A stretch of 64,000 bases of DNA from Sabethes cyaneus (Eukaryota > Arthropoda > Insecta > Diptera > Culicidae): NCBI RefSeq assembly GCF_943734655.1, contig NC_071355.1, forward strand, positions 78,071,449-78,135,448, in the 5' to 3' direction. Below, one piece after another: positions 45,851 to 57,859 of the stretch (position 1 is its first letter; each line of letters opens with the position of its first letter). The notes beneath the pieces are model-generated. The model was given only the letters and a program-made list of their open reading frames with translations. It was not told where the DNA came from and searched no databases. Position numbers and translations under genes: made by a program.

Positions 45851-46019
45851 TGTAGTTTTTGTAATTTTGTCATATTTTGCTCGGCTGAGACGGTACTGTC
45901 TAATGAATCAAAATTGAGTCGAAGTGATCTGGCTATCTTTGATTTTCCAATGCTTAAACGTTATTGTACATAATGCATGCGAAAATTTTCTGTTATTTAA
46001 CGTTTTTAATCAAGTATGA

Positions 46020-46262
46020 ATATAGGTCTCCCCTACCCCGGTAAATGGTGCAAGTGGGAACTATTGCTTCCATTTCGAAAATCCGTCTCAAATTCATTTC
46101 ATGTAAATTAATAGTCGTTTTCTATAATTAAACCTTCTAATACCACTAAAAAGTTTCTACGTTGCAAGAATTTTAAAACTATGAACAGATTGCACAGCCG
46201 AATAAACCCCAACCATGCAATTTTTACTTGCCTTGTCTCACTTGCCCCGTGGTACCTTATAC
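46020..46262. mobile_element. Possible TA-type element with GGGGCAAGTGRGA ends
   Basis: Left AGGTCTCCCCTACCCCGG with AAATGGTGCAAGTGGGAAC and right CTCACTTGCCCCGTGGTACC are roughly inverted, with TATA at both outer sides. About 240 bp, no coding content. The match is weak. Confidence 0.35.
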
Positions 46263-46469
46263 AAAAGGATTTTTAATTTTACTCAGTATCCCATTTCTAA
46301 ATGATCTAAGCCTTATGCATTTTTATCAAATTTTTCAATATTTCCATTCCTCTTATTTTTATCGTTTACGTATTTGCTGTCCATTAACCAATCTTGCATG
46401 TTCATAGTATGCACAGTTCGATATAAATTAACAAATTATGGCTGTTTATAAAATATCAATACCATTATA

Positions 46470-46670
46470 CACATTCCAGCGTTACGGGACACAATTAGCA
46501 ACCATTTTTTTTGTGCAAATAGCCTCTTGTCTAACCAATTTTTTGGAAAATAGCTTGAAAAATTGGTGACTAAAGGGCATGCGAAAATGCTACTTTCCAG
46601 TTCTATGCCAGGGATTTGGTTCAATAGGAACTGATTGGCGGGGTGGGCATGGTGTCCCGTAATGCTAATG
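46470..46670. mobile_element. Short TA-type MITE with GTTACGGGACACC ends
   Basis: CACATTCCAGCGTTACGGGA at the left and GGTGTCCCGTAATGCTAATG at the right are inverted; TA at 46468-46469 and 46671-46672. The same left end starts the cluster at 5101. Confidence 0.65.
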
Positions 46671-46692
46671 TAATGTAATGCATGCCTCATTA

Positions 46693-47153
46693 GGCCATTG
46701 CAAATCATATTTAAAGTTTTAGTCACCCCCCCCCCCCCCCCTTGGAAATTGGCTTGAAAAATCGGGGGGCAAAAAAATAATTTGTAGGATATGAGTCAAA
46801 TTTCTTTTTATAAAATCAATTGTCTGTGGGCTCTACAGTCTGAAAAACTCGAAAAATGAGTCTCCGCGTTGAATTAACGCTTCTAGCATGAAACAGAAAT
46901 GGAAATTCGAACAATGGAATTTCCGAAAATCGTCCAAAAAAATTTTCCTTCGTTTTTGTCTTTTTACGTATATTTTTGCATAGCAAGAATAGATTCAGTT
47001 TTCACGTTTAAACCTTAAATAAAAATTCTTAAAATCCATGTTTTTTTTTTGCTCGATTAAAAAATTCACTTTGTTTTTTTTTCGCCCCCCCCCCCCCCCT
47101 TCAGTGGTCGAATACCGGAAGGACAAAAACTTTATAAAATATTTGTAATGGCC
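46693..47153. mobile_element. Harbinger-like MITE copy 2, complete (461 bp)
   Basis: GGCCATTGCAAATCATATTT at the left and ATATTTGTAATGGCC at the right, flanked by TTA (46690-46692, 47154-47156). It contains two long C runs (near 46727 and 47087). It serves as the uninterrupted reference for the copy at 21345. Confidence 0.85.
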
Positions 47154-47156
47154 TTA

Positions 47157-49700
47157 TATTAAATTTATAAAAAGATGTATTTTTGTTTATAATTTTCGTC
47201 GTTACTAGCTTTACAAGAACATTTTCGAATATCCAGGTTAGTTTCAAATAATCGGTGCTTACATATTCAGTATCTTTTCGTATTGCAATTTGGCGTCGTT
47301 TGCTGTCGTGCCTCGCTCGTTGTAATTTTCCTATAGTGGTTGTTTTTGAAGGTAGTTTTGAATTCACCTGGTAGTTCATTCAACAATCACACGTTTACAA
47401 ACCGGAACTTATATTGAAGCGTTATATACGAGGAAGCACGTGCATCCGAGTTGTGAAATCGGTTACCTAGGAGTAGCGCGCGTAATTGCCATTACACGAC
47501 TATCGAATATTAAAAACTTGATAACTTTTGTACAGCTTCCTGATAAAGTAGTCAGGGTTTTAAGAATGTTTTATGATCGAAGAATACCAAAAGGTATCTC
47601 ACGCAGTCACGGTTCTCGAGGCCAAATAGACACGTTTGTCACGGCTTTCGCTAGCTATACGCGATGTCTATTGGCATCTAATAACTGCTCGCGCGAGATT
47701 TCGAATGGATTAAGTAAGTTGATAGCCCATAATCTTCAGTGTAGGTAAACTAATTTCTCATGTTTTGTTTCTTATATCGCTATTTTGGATTTTCATACCT
47801 GTTGACCACGTAATCGAACAAATCCTCAAATTGAACGCAAGTTCGAATGATAGTGAACGCACTACCTACCTCGGTGGATTCAGACCAATTCCTTTCCACT
47901 AACAACAACTCCTTGCTATGACACTTGCAGAGGATTGCACGGTCTCTAATAGCAGTAGGTGTCGGACTAACATTCCGCCCAAATTGACCTGCATTGGACG
48001 TAGCCAGCTTTGCTATTGATCATCACAAAGAATTAGATCACGATAAAATGCACACTGAGAATGATATGCTACTGGCAAGCTTCATTCCGATGGTTCTTTG
48101 TGCAATGTTAGCTGATTTGAATCAACTGCGGGCAACTCACGGCCGGTCAAACTGTGATATGCTATGCTAGATTAATAGATTTTTGAGTAATTGATTATTA
48201 TCTCCCTCTGATTTCGTGTACCTGCTAGATTGGTTCAGCACGCTTGAGAAATAATGACTCCGCTTTAGCGTTATCTTCGTGACTTCATGCTGAATTCTAC
48301 TTTATCCCGTTGAAGCTTCTTAACATTACAAAAATGTTAATCTTATAATGAATGCATACTAGTCACAGAGCAGCCCTCATCAGGAACAGCTATAACTGGA
48401 CCTAGTAACGGCTCATTAAGCGAGAAGCATATTTCTATCGCATTTAATTTAAATAACTTATTTATGACTTATATTAGTCATTTATCCGTCATTTCAGTTA
48501 CCATTGAACAACTATGCTGCTAGGGTACTCAGTAGAGCAACCTATGCTAGAAGGGAAACCCCAAAACACGCGCAAGAACTCATAAACATTAACGAAAAAG
48601 ATGTTCACTCACTCAATAGCGATTATAGAAAAAAAGAAATGCAGTGCAGAATACAGAAAACACCAGAACGGTTTCACAATGGTTCTAAACAGTTGTCACA
48701 GTGATAAATCCACACATAAAAGAAATTATGCATGTACCAATTCATCTAACTTGTAAATTCAGCATATGGAATATTCCCAGTAAACCATTTGGTTTGTGTA
48801 TCTCGATTGCAACTGAGATATACGAAATCATATCTGAACGAAAAAGTTATATTTCACGCCATATAAGAACATATATGTACCAAAGTGGAGGCGATATACG
48901 TGCGAAAATTTTGACCATTATTTGTAATTCTATTTGGCGTAGTTTTTATAACACGCAACTAAATACTCCTGAATATATGATTGAGATATAATCAAATATT
49001 GCAATCGTCTATACTGCTTTATAATTCACAGTCATGAATTGTATATGAAGACACGCACGACTGCAAAACAACTTATTGTTCACTTCGATTTGACATACTC
49101 TAATCATTATACAATTCCAACTTGAAATTGACATGAAAACGATTTAATGTGAACTTTCTATTACGATTTTGTGTTATCTGGGTTGAATATTAATACATAC
49201 ATTCTTGAAAAATACAAATTCAGAAACATAGAAGAGTGTTGCTCTTATTTTGGGCAAACACTTATACTAGAATTGCGAGACAATAATCATTCTTTATTCA
49301 AGAAAGAACACTGTAGGCCTCTCTAATTATTATTTTTCGATAAATTCAATATCATATTATCCTTTAACTTTTTCGAATTTTGCACATTGTTTATGGCGGT
49401 GATTGTTAATAGTAATGTTATCATTTCCATCTGATCTAGTTTTTATAACGGCACATTTATAAACGCTGTATCGCAAAACGAGATAAATGAAAAACGAGGC
49501 CAAAATAATATTCATAACGGTTCTATGGTAATTCATACCTGCAAGCACTCAAAAAGTAATTACATTAATATTCAATTCGGTTGTAGCGTCTGTGCTACTT
49601 TCTTGAGATTTAAATCAGCACGACTGTGCTGAAAACATCAACTTGTACCACCGTTAATTGTAATCAGCCACTAGCGAATTCATACTAAATTTGGTTACAG
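47157..49700. other. No gene assigned
   Basis: Frames of 60-100 codons occur (47440-47748 plus, 47101-47379 minus, 48504-48704 and 48701-48991 plus) but none has recognisable motifs. AAAATGCACACTGAGAAT occurs both near 1310 and 48045, hinting at a shared old repeat. Confidence 0.35.
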
Positions 49701-51160
49701 TTAACTGACTGACAAATGCAGTTATGTAAATATGCATGCTGCAATCGCATCTTCATTAGACAACAACGCCAACTCCATCCGCAAGTACTCACAAATCTTC
49801 ACAACAGCACCTGTCCCGTGCCGATTTCGCATCTCTGCCTAATCTCGCTTTCCTCGACAACTTACTCAACGCGAGACTTCGACAACGGTCGGAGTAACTC
49901 GAAAGCGACGAACCCCCGCACCCTGGTCAGCGATCTAAACATCCTACACCAGCTGATAGAGCTGGGAAAATTGCAACATCTTGATTCTTTCTTCGGTCAC
50001 TTGAAAATGCTGGCGCACTGTTTTAAATCATCAAGTTTTCTTCCTCGTCGCCTCTCCGCTCTCACAATCGCACTACAAAACAAAAACAAACCTCGCCAGA
50101 GGATATCTCTATAGGCAGTTACTTTTTTTAAATCTTCGGCATCGCTGTTGCAGCCACTACCGACAGCAAAAGCGGCAGCAGCAACAGCAGCAGAAGCATC
50201 ATCATCATCACTTTGCAGGTACACACTGCATGGCACACTAAACTGGTTGATATTTAGCATTCTGTACTCCACTAACCGCTCGCTCGACAACTCGACAAGA
50301 TCCAAATTGCATCACAATTGCAACCATTGCACATCCCGGCTCCTCTCCGCTCGTAACGTAAACAGCGATGTCTGGCACTTGGCACGCCGAAGAATGCAAA
50401 TCAGGCGCGTCCGTCCCCGGACCATCAGCGGAGAAAAAGAGGGCGCATCCTCACGAATCAAAACAACCAAACCGAACCGATCCTCCCCAAGTCTGCAGAA
50501 TGCAAATATGCAGAATGCAGCCCTCCAAACTATGCATACGTTCTGTATGCGTTTTCTAAACGGCCACTTACACACACAATATGCACCAAAGTCGCTCTGA
50601 TTGCCGCACCCTCCTAGTGCGCTGCCGGAGAACTAGGATATTACGGAGATTCTAAGATTCGATTTGTAGTAACATGCAAGCTTTGAAGAAGACACTCGCG
50701 TCGACTAATCGCACCACAGCACGACCGATTTGGGTGAAGAATTGATCGGAACTGAATCTGCGACCGCCTTTTCGACGCTGCTGACTTTGCGCGCAGATTC
50801 GAATCTCGTGGTGGCGGCGACGACGACGACGACGACGACGTGAACGTGACGGTGCCGTCGCAGTTCGTCGGGTCGCCGGCGTCACATCATCGCGGTTGGG
50901 CGCATACTCAAGTTGTATGTGGTACTAACTAAGTGAGCTTTTAGTAGCGTCGTCGGTGGCGCGGCGTCCGTCGGCGCCTGTTTTGTGGCAGTAGATATTG
51001 TGTTGTATATACTTACTAGTATTTGCACGCGATACGGTTCGCTTGTGGAAGGAATATGTCATACCTAGTAGGCAAAACAAAAGCTTGCGTCGAGATGAGA
51101 TGCATGGATTGAGATGAATGAGAAGCTGTCGGCAGTTTATGGTTTGCCGGCTCACAAGCG
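49700..51160. promoter_or_regulatory. CpG-rich non-repetitive island; possible promoter/5' exon
   Basis: The region holds trinucleotide runs (CAGCAG and ATCATC near 50170-50210, CGACGACGA near 50815-50840) and clusters of CpG, unlike the AT-rich DNA around it. Frames of up to 150 codons (50148-50600 plus) and 102 codons (49997-50305 minus) are low-complexity. On the minus strand GATTTGTGAGTACTT near 49785-49800 contains a donor-like GTGAGTA. It could be the 5' end of a gene; direction and product unknown. Confidence 0.3.
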
Positions 51161-51919
51161 ACGACTCGTGAATGAAAAGATTACGTTCGTAGCTTTAGGG
51201 ATGCCAACGATGGCAAACTTTATAAGTTGAAGAGTTCGAAAAAATCCAGAAAAATTGATTGACACTCATTTTTGGTTGAAGACACAAATAACTAAAACTT
51301 ATTAATATTGTTCGTGAAAAAAAACTAGAAACATGGAGAGGACTCAATTGAGCGTTTGTTAAAACCAAATCTGAAAAAAAGCAAAAGACGGCAAAAAATA
51401 TGGAAAAAACACAGCACTACCAATAGTATTTGGTACTGGTGATTTTTACCGGCTTCGGGTAGTTTAAAATAATACAAACTTTTATTTCCACTTCAATTCA
51501 ATTTCAAGCACGATAAGTTTAGAACAAAAGCCAACAGAATCACAATGAATATTAGTAATACAAAATAACGCTGAATCAAGCCGGAAACTGAGAAACAATT
51601 GTGACATCATTTAACGTTACTGCTCGCTGAAGATGCAAATCAATATAAGCATTTGATGAAAGCAGTTCAAAACTAACTCCGAAAAATGTAGAGAATTGCT
51701 TTTTAATTCTACTACAACTTTTTGCTAAAACCATCATGAAAATTGATGGTATAACTTTCTAAACCCTAATCTAAAATTAGCATGCGAAATCAATAAAAAA
51801 TCAATAAATGTATCATTTAAATTAAATAGGTGATGTAGGACTACATAATTCTCTTTGTAGTGATAGTTGCATGTATGTATGTATGTAAGAATACGATTCT
51901 TCAGATATACATGCAGCAT
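51161..51919. other. No gene seen
   Basis: AT-rich; includes a short ATGT run near 51872. No recognised element. Confidence 0.4.
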
Positions 51920-52410
51920 GCAAGGCCGGCGCACCGTGGGATGAAACCCAAATCTAGGTGGACAAAAGTAATTACGCTTAAACCGTCAGTCCTAGGTATA
52001 AAGTATCTTCGGAGAAAATTTGTTATTTCAACTTCCGCATTTTTTGCTGTATATGGCATTAGGGTGATCATCATAGTAGGCGTGTGCAAAATATAAACTT
52101 TTTTATGGTTGAAGTTAGCTAAATAAAATGTTCTGCAAAGTTAAAGAACATTAAATTTTGAGTAACTTTGCTGAAAAAATAAAAGTCCTATCTTTTATGG
52201 TTGATGGACTGGGGTAATTTAAAGTTTTTTGGTCGGGGTGGACCTAAAAAATCCGTTTTTCCTTAATATCTCCTTTCGTGTTCATTTCTCACAAATCATG
52301 CCTTCTGAGCACTTTCACATCCATTGAAAACGCACATTTTATTTGAAGGAATCAGGTTGCTATCTCCTGCGGTTCTAAATCTACAGACAGTTTTTCTAAA
52401 AAAATATGCT
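51920..52410. repeat. 490-bp interspersed repeat, copy A
   Basis: From GCGCACCGTGGGATGAAACC to AGAAAAAC-type sequence near 52400 it is the inverted counterpart of 56160-56648, at roughly 95% by eye. Landmarks are AGTATCTTCGGAGAAAATTT and CTATCTCCTGCGGTTC. It joins the sequence at 52410-52900 on the right. No coding. Confidence 0.8.
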
Positions 52411-52900
52411 TTTTGCCTTTCTACTATATAAATATATAGTATAAAGGTATAGAAATCACTCGAAAAACCGGAAATGGAAAGAAGGTCCTGCGGGCCGAAT
52501 GTCATATACCATTCGACTCCGTTTCGAAAACTGAGCATTTTCTGTGTGTGTGTATGTATGTGTGTGTGTGTGTATGTGTGTGTGTGTGTGTGTATGTGAC
52601 GCTTTTCAATCTCACTCACTTTTCTCGGAGATAGCTGTACCGATTTTTATGATCTTAGTGTCAAATGAAAGGTCTAGGTGTCCCACAGGTTGCTATTGAA
52701 TTTCATACTGATCGGACTTTTAGTTCAAAAGTTATGTATAAAAATACGAAAAATATGGGGCTTCATTATTTCATAGGTCCTTCAACCGATTTGAACCAAA
52801 TTGATTGCATATGAAAGAGGAGCCTTACAAACCCTTAACTTCCGAATTTCATGACGATTGGGCTTGTAGTTTGAAAGTTACATAAAGAAATGTGAAAAAA
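52411..52900. repeat. Repeat with palindrome, GT microsatellite and internal near-repeats
   Basis: It begins with CTACTATATAAATATATAG (palindromic), then AAGGTATAGAAATCACTCG, a GT/ATGT run (52541-52598) and diverged repeats of 'CAAATGAAAGGTCTAGG / ATATGAAAGAGGAGCC' and 'TTCAAAAGTTA / TTTGAAAGTTA' type. The pattern is like that of the insert at 33970-36055, so both probably belong to one large family. Confidence 0.55.
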
Positions 52901-53116
52901 TTGTATTTAAAACATATTTTTGTAACATATAAGCATTCATTCAATGTAAAGCATCACCAGATTTATTATCATTTGAAAATTACTGTTGAGATCTATCAAA
53001 CGAAACCGAGTTATTGAAAATCGGACGGTTCATTCAAAAGTTATTCAAACTTTAACACTCAAGCACCGTATATTAAACCGTTAAAACGTGTAAAATCAAA
53101 ACATTTCAATCAAATG

Positions 53117-53283
53117 TTGATTGTATTCAATGTGTGTGATGTATGTGTGTATGTATGTATGTATGTATGTGTGTGCGTATGTATGTATGTATGTATGTAT
53201 GTATGTATGTATGTATGTATGTATGTATGTATGTATGTATGTATGTATGTATGTATGTGTGTATGTATGTATATGTGTGTTTG
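53117..53283. repeat. (ATGT)n microsatellite
   Basis: About 165 bp of ATGT with GTGT interruptions. Frames of TYIH or MYVC type across it are artefacts. Confidence 0.95.
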
Positions 53284-53452
53284 TGATGACGATTTGCAAT
53301 TTTGAAATTTGCATTGAAATTCAAGGAGAGTGTGAAACATGTCAATTGTCTGAAGTTTTCGAAGCCTCTTAGTGGAATGTGGAATAGGAACTCTGGAATT
53401 AAAGAAAAGAAAAAACTTTTTCCGACTAAATTCCACGATTTAAAATTTATTC

Positions 53453-53528
53453 GCGACAGATACGTATACACTTCGAAATAAGACACTGATGAAGCCTGCA
53501 CGTTGTAGGCGAACTACGCATCTGTCGC
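53453..53528 (+). ncRNA. Hammerhead-ribozyme-like motif of Penelope type (probably inactive)
   Basis: The core CTGATGA (53486-53492) is followed by stem II (GCCTGC, loop, GTAGGC), then GAAC where the consensus is GAAA, then TACGCATCTGTCGC. The latter pairs with GCGACAGATACGTA at 53453-53466 (one mismatch); pairing extends outward through TTTATT and AATAAA. The order closing stem, CUGAUGA, stem II, GAA, closing stem is that of hammerheads found in Penelope-like elements. Stem I is weak and position 15.1 is C, so self-cleavage is doubtful in this copy. Confidence 0.5.
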
Positions 53529-53544
53529 AAATAAATATTAAATT

Positions 53545-53994
53545 CAGTAGGATTTCGAATTTGGCAACAAATGCGTGTCGCCTATGTTGCCAAAATCGAA
53601 ACCGTGCCAAAATCAAGACCCTTTTTGATATGACAAAATTGAATGTAAATGCATTGGAAATTAACTAAATGTTATTAATCAACGATTGCAACCTTTTTCA
53701 CAAAATCCGCCAAGACCTATCCATGCGGTGTAAGTAAGTTTTTGGTGACCTACGGTAAGACATAGTCCTACGGCAATAAAAATATTATTGTTCGAAACAT
53801 TCTATGATCGCAAACTTTTTTTCATGAACACACTTAGGGCAATATTTTTTCGTCATTTAAAGTAATGCGGAAACTGACTGATATTTAAGCATACTTTTGG
53901 AAGTAAAATATTTTGTGTTGCAAAAAACGGATACTTTTGTTGCCAAAATCGAACCATGCCAAAACCGAACCATGCCAAATTCGAAATCCCACTG
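53545..53994. mobile_element. TA-type element with iterated TTTGGCA / TGCCAAA word, 450 bp
   Basis: Left CAGTAGGATTTCGAATTTGG and right, complemented, CAGTGGGATTTCGAATTTGG form the ends; TA follows at 53995-53996 (TT at the left). TTGCCAAAATCGAA, GTGCCAAAATC, CATGCCAAAACCGAA and CATGCCAAATTCGAA repeat the word at both ends. Outside it, 53393-53433 and 53997-54043 are inverted copies of a GAAAAAGTTTTTTCTTTTC-type block. Confidence 0.7.
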
Positions 53995-54252
53995 TATTGG
54001 GATTCAATCGGAAAAAGTATTTTCTTTTCTTTAATTTCAGATTTCGATTGTCGTTTTCTTCACTTGCTGTAACTCGCAATTAGACAAGAAAAGCAAAAAG
54101 CGAAGAAAAGCAGTTAATTTAAGCATTTAAATATAGTGGTGTATAGGATTTAATATACTAATGGATTGATTTTTCCAGATAAACTTATATAAATTGCAAA
54201 CAATTTTTGCGCATCAATAGATGCTGTTTCCAATCAATAAATACTAGAGCTT

Positions 54253-54696
54253 TTTTCCATGTGTGGACTCATTACTGCGACCAGTATAGTTGATCTATTG
54301 TTATATCGCCCGGGTGTTTGCTGTATGACCTGCACTGCATTTCTTTTTGCAATAATCGCTATTGAGTGAGCGATATGCTTATTAAATTTTATGCGTGCTT
54401 GTGTGTATTGAGGTTTACTCTTCCGTCAAAGCTTGATCTACTTTACCCACTTATTCCTCGCTGCTAGTACTATCCCATATTATAGCCGTCCCTGGCGAGG
54501 ACTTATTCGTACCTCTGACCAGTACACTTAAACTATAGGAGAGACATTTGCATTATCAAGAGGCTACAGAGGGTAAATATAGAATTCAGCATGAAGGAAG
54601 GGTAAATGGAGGGGCCTGAGAATAAACCCATGCTAAAGTCACTTGACATCGAATGGCTTGATTCTACTAAGATTCGAACCCACGACCACTCGCTTG
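54253..54696 (-). mobile_element. SINE family S2, 5'-truncated copy with target duplication
   Basis: TACTAGAGCTT lies on both sides (54242-54252, 54697-54707). The minus-strand sequence begins within the tRNA-like head (AAGCGAGTGGTCGTGGGTTC, B box) and ends ...CCACACATGGAAAA. A T run at the left marks the A tail. 5' truncation with an 11-bp duplication is what LINE machinery produces. Confidence 0.85.
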
Positions 54697-54934
54697 TACT
54701 AGAGCTTAGAAATTTTATATAAAAATAGGAGCAAAACATTGTACGGTAGTAATTTTGTATGATTTGTTTTCGGTAGTGACACTTTAAAAGACAGAAATCT
54801 CATGTCATGCAACATATTTCAATAAATAAATCGAATTGACAAGCACTGGAAATCACATTGATCATATTTCCCATTCTCAAGCATGTTTATGGCACAGCTT
54901 TTGCACTATTCGACCTCATCTTGTGCTCCATATC

Positions 54935-55330
54935 CTCTAACGGGATACATTGTAAAAACGATGCGATCAAGCTAATGACTATCTTTTCATGAAAGTACAT
55001 TCAAAAGAAGCTTAAGTTTTGATTTTGATGCAAAAATAATTATCTGAAGGAGCGTTAGCTAAGAAATATTTCCATTTCTCTTTTTTATATCTAATGCTCT
55101 ATTCAGTTATTTTTTCTAATTCAGATATATTGCAAAATTGAAGCCAAGCAAACTAATAGTAAAATTTTGAGATCAACCATTTTGTTGTAGATATCCTTTT
55201 TTTTCAAAATCGAAATATAATAATAATTTTTCTATACTCTTGTTTTTCAAAGATGCTAACTTTTGAACGCATGGTATTAATATCAAAATATCAAAAAATC
55301 TGCTATGAACATTTCATATTGTCAATTCAG
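54935..55330. mobile_element. piggyBac-like MITE family, truncated copy
   Basis: CCTCTAACGGGATACATTGT then AAAAACGATGCGATCAAGC and GATTTTGATGCAAAAATAAT align with the complement of 12103-12626. The other end has no CCCGTTAG. Confidence 0.65.
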
Positions 55331-55657
55331 AAGAGGGGTATATATATATATTCATTCAAGTCTGCAAAAATTATCTTTTGTGTTTACATTATGTTTCTAT
55401 AAATCACGTAAATGTTATAAAACTAAATAATATGTTCATCAAGTAACATAACTGACGCTTACAAGTATTTCTGCACCCAAGGAAAGAAAATATAATTATT
55501 GTACACAATACGTTGTGAATTTGACTAGCAAATAAGAATTTTGAGGAATACAGAACGGATATTGCAAAATATAGTCAAGTTAATTAGAGATGTTCCTGAG
55601 AAATTAAATAGTGGCAGTAGAAAGGCTAGGTCACGCCGCTAGGTGGATTAATTCGGG

Positions 55658-56159
55658 TTTTTCAAATGTCAATAACGTAAAAACTGCTCAAAAGCAGCAC
55701 ATGAAATTTTGTATGGATGTTTAGTAATATATTGGCCACCGAAATTAATTGAGATCGCATCGGTCCAGGTCGGCCCTTTTTTGCTAGACCATATTGAATA
55801 TGAAGTAAAAATTACCGTTTTACTTACCGAAATCACAATTTTTACGGTAATAAGATGGATTAAAAAACAAAAATATTTATTTGTATTTTTTATTTGTATT
55901 TTTTTTTTGCATGATTAAGTTAAATACAAATATTTAGAATTATTTTTGTTTTTTAATCCATCTTATTACCGTAAAAATTGTGATTTTGGTAAGTAAAACG
56001 GTAATTTTTACTTCATATTCAATACGGTCTAGCAAAAAAGGGCCGACCTGGACCGATGCGATCTCAATTAATTTCGGTGGCCAATATATTACTAAACATC
56101 CATACAAAATTTCATGTGCTGCTTTTGAGCAGTTTTTACGTTATTGACATTTGAAAAAA
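55658..56159. mobile_element. Perfect foldback element, about 500 bp
   Basis: Arms 55658-55890 and 55922-56159 are inverted copies with only a few differences, from TTTTTCAAATGTCAATAACG at the tips to an AT-rich loop. Landmarks are GGTCCAGGTCGGCCCTTTTT and its complement. It lies between a CCACCTAGCGGCG-type end (55623-55657) and copy B of the 490-bp repeat. Confidence 0.85.
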
Positions 56160-56648
56160 GCATATTTTTTTAGAAAAACTGTCTGTAGATTTAGAACCGC
56201 AGGAGATAGCAACCTGATTCCTTCAAATAAAATGTGCGTTTTCAATGGATGTGAAAGTGCTCAGAAGACATGATTTGTGAGGAATGAACACGAAAGGAGA
56301 TATTAAGGAAAAACGGATTTTTTAGGTCCACCCCGACCAAAAAACTTTAAATTACCCCAGTCTATCAACCATAAAAGATAGGGCTTTCATTTCTTCAGCA
56401 AAGTTACTCAAAATTTAATGTTCTTTAACTTTGCAGAACATTTCATTCAGCTAACTTTAACCATAAAAAAGTTTATATTTTGCATACGCCTACTATGATG
56501 GTCACCCTAATGCCATATACAGCAAAAAATGCGGAAGTTGAAATAACAAATTTTCTCCGAAGATACTTTATACCTAGGACTAACGGTTTAAGCGTAATTA
56601 CTTTTGTCCACCTAGATTTGGGTTTCATCCCACGGTGCGGCGCTTCGC
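56160..56648. repeat. 490-bp interspersed repeat, copy B (inverted to copy A)
   Basis: Matches the complement of 51920-52410 from the TTTTTTTAGAAAAACTGTC side to GGTTTCATCCCACGGTGCG. The two copies are in opposite orientation 3.7 kb apart. Confidence 0.8.
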
Positions 56649-56652
56649 TTAA

Positions 56653-57771
56653 CCCATTTCCTCCCAGCGTTGCGAAAACGCAACGCACTTTCATTCGTTT
56701 CCAGAGAAGGCCCGGTTAAAGATATCAACTTGGACCCTGAGACACAAAGAAAGATTGGAAAAAAATCTAATCGACCTGTTTTTGCTCAAAGGTCAGATGT
56801 TACATGTAACATAATCACAGCTGTGACAAAACAACAGGTTTTGCCATTTTTCAGACAGTTAAGGAAAAATGCTCATAAAACTCGATTTTACCTCTATTAA
56901 CGCCTGACCTATCAATCAGTGTTAGTAAGAATCGGTTGCTTACCAAAAAAAACTTTGTTTCATAATTTTGATTATTTTTGTAATTTTAAGATAGGTTTAA
57001 AGCTTTGCGTTGCGAAAACGCAACGCTAGGAAGTAACGATATTCAAAATTTGCAACGGGAATGTTTGTTTTCGTTCGTTCGCTGCGATGTTTCATTTGAT
57101 GTCGTTGCTTTTTAGTAAACAAATGAATGTAAATCTTATCTTTCGCTTATTTAAAATATCCCGGAAACATTATAAAAGTTTACATAATATAGAATTCGCA
57201 CCTTCAAACACTGATGGCAGATGGAGAAGCCATTGTGATAAGAGCGTAATAAAATTGTTAAAGTACCTTTGCCTCCGGAATATCTGCAGGAATTGAGTGA
57301 TGGCAACAACAGTTTCATGGACCCAAATTTAATGTTACAACCTTTCCGGAACGTGTTGGTAGGCATTTAATCATCTGCGATGACATGCATTTAGCATTCA
57401 AACTGCATACTATGCGTCCAGTGCAAAGATGGCCTCCAACCCAAATGTTTCGATATCTATCATAAAACATAACATGTAATACTCTTAGTCGTTCATTTAA
57501 TGTTTATTAATACTCAAAATCACAAAAAAAAACTCCCAAATTTGATTTAACGGTAAAAAAGTATGAAGCATTTATATGCACAATAATGAAGGTATGCAAA
57601 AATGGTATACCCTTAACGCCCAGCGTTGCGTTTTCGCAACGTAGCGTTCCGGGACACAGGGTCAAAATTAAAAATACATGTCAGCGGCTTTTTCTTAGTT
57701 GACCTAAAAAAGAATTTTCCTGAAAGTTTCAACTTTCTATCTCTGCTGGGAAAAGTGTGGGGCTTAATGGG
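56653..57771. mobile_element. piggyBac-like element carrying 20-bp palindromes, 1119 bp
   Basis: TTAA at 56649-56652 and 57772-57775; ends CCCATT and AATGGG. The near-palindrome GCGTTGCGAAAACGCAACGC occurs near the left end (about 56672), in the middle (57006) and, reversed with TTTT, near the right (57622). Two frames of about 70 codons (56670-56900, 57087-57296) show no transposase motif. Ends are only six bases long, so the superfamily is inferred from TTAA and CCC. Confidence 0.65.
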
Positions 57772-57859
57772 TTAAGTAAAACAAGCAGCTGCTTGAGGCG
57801 CCACTTCGAGGGGGCGCCATTTCACCTACATTCAAAAAAACTGTAGCATTAAATAAATA

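Noticed and set aside
50148..50600. 150-codon plus-strand frame
   Set aside because: Low-complexity start (Ala and Ser runs from trinucleotide repeats), overlapping open frames on both strands, and no recognisable domain.
53096..53501. TYIH and MYVC repeat frames
   Set aside because: Artefacts of the ATGT microsatellite.
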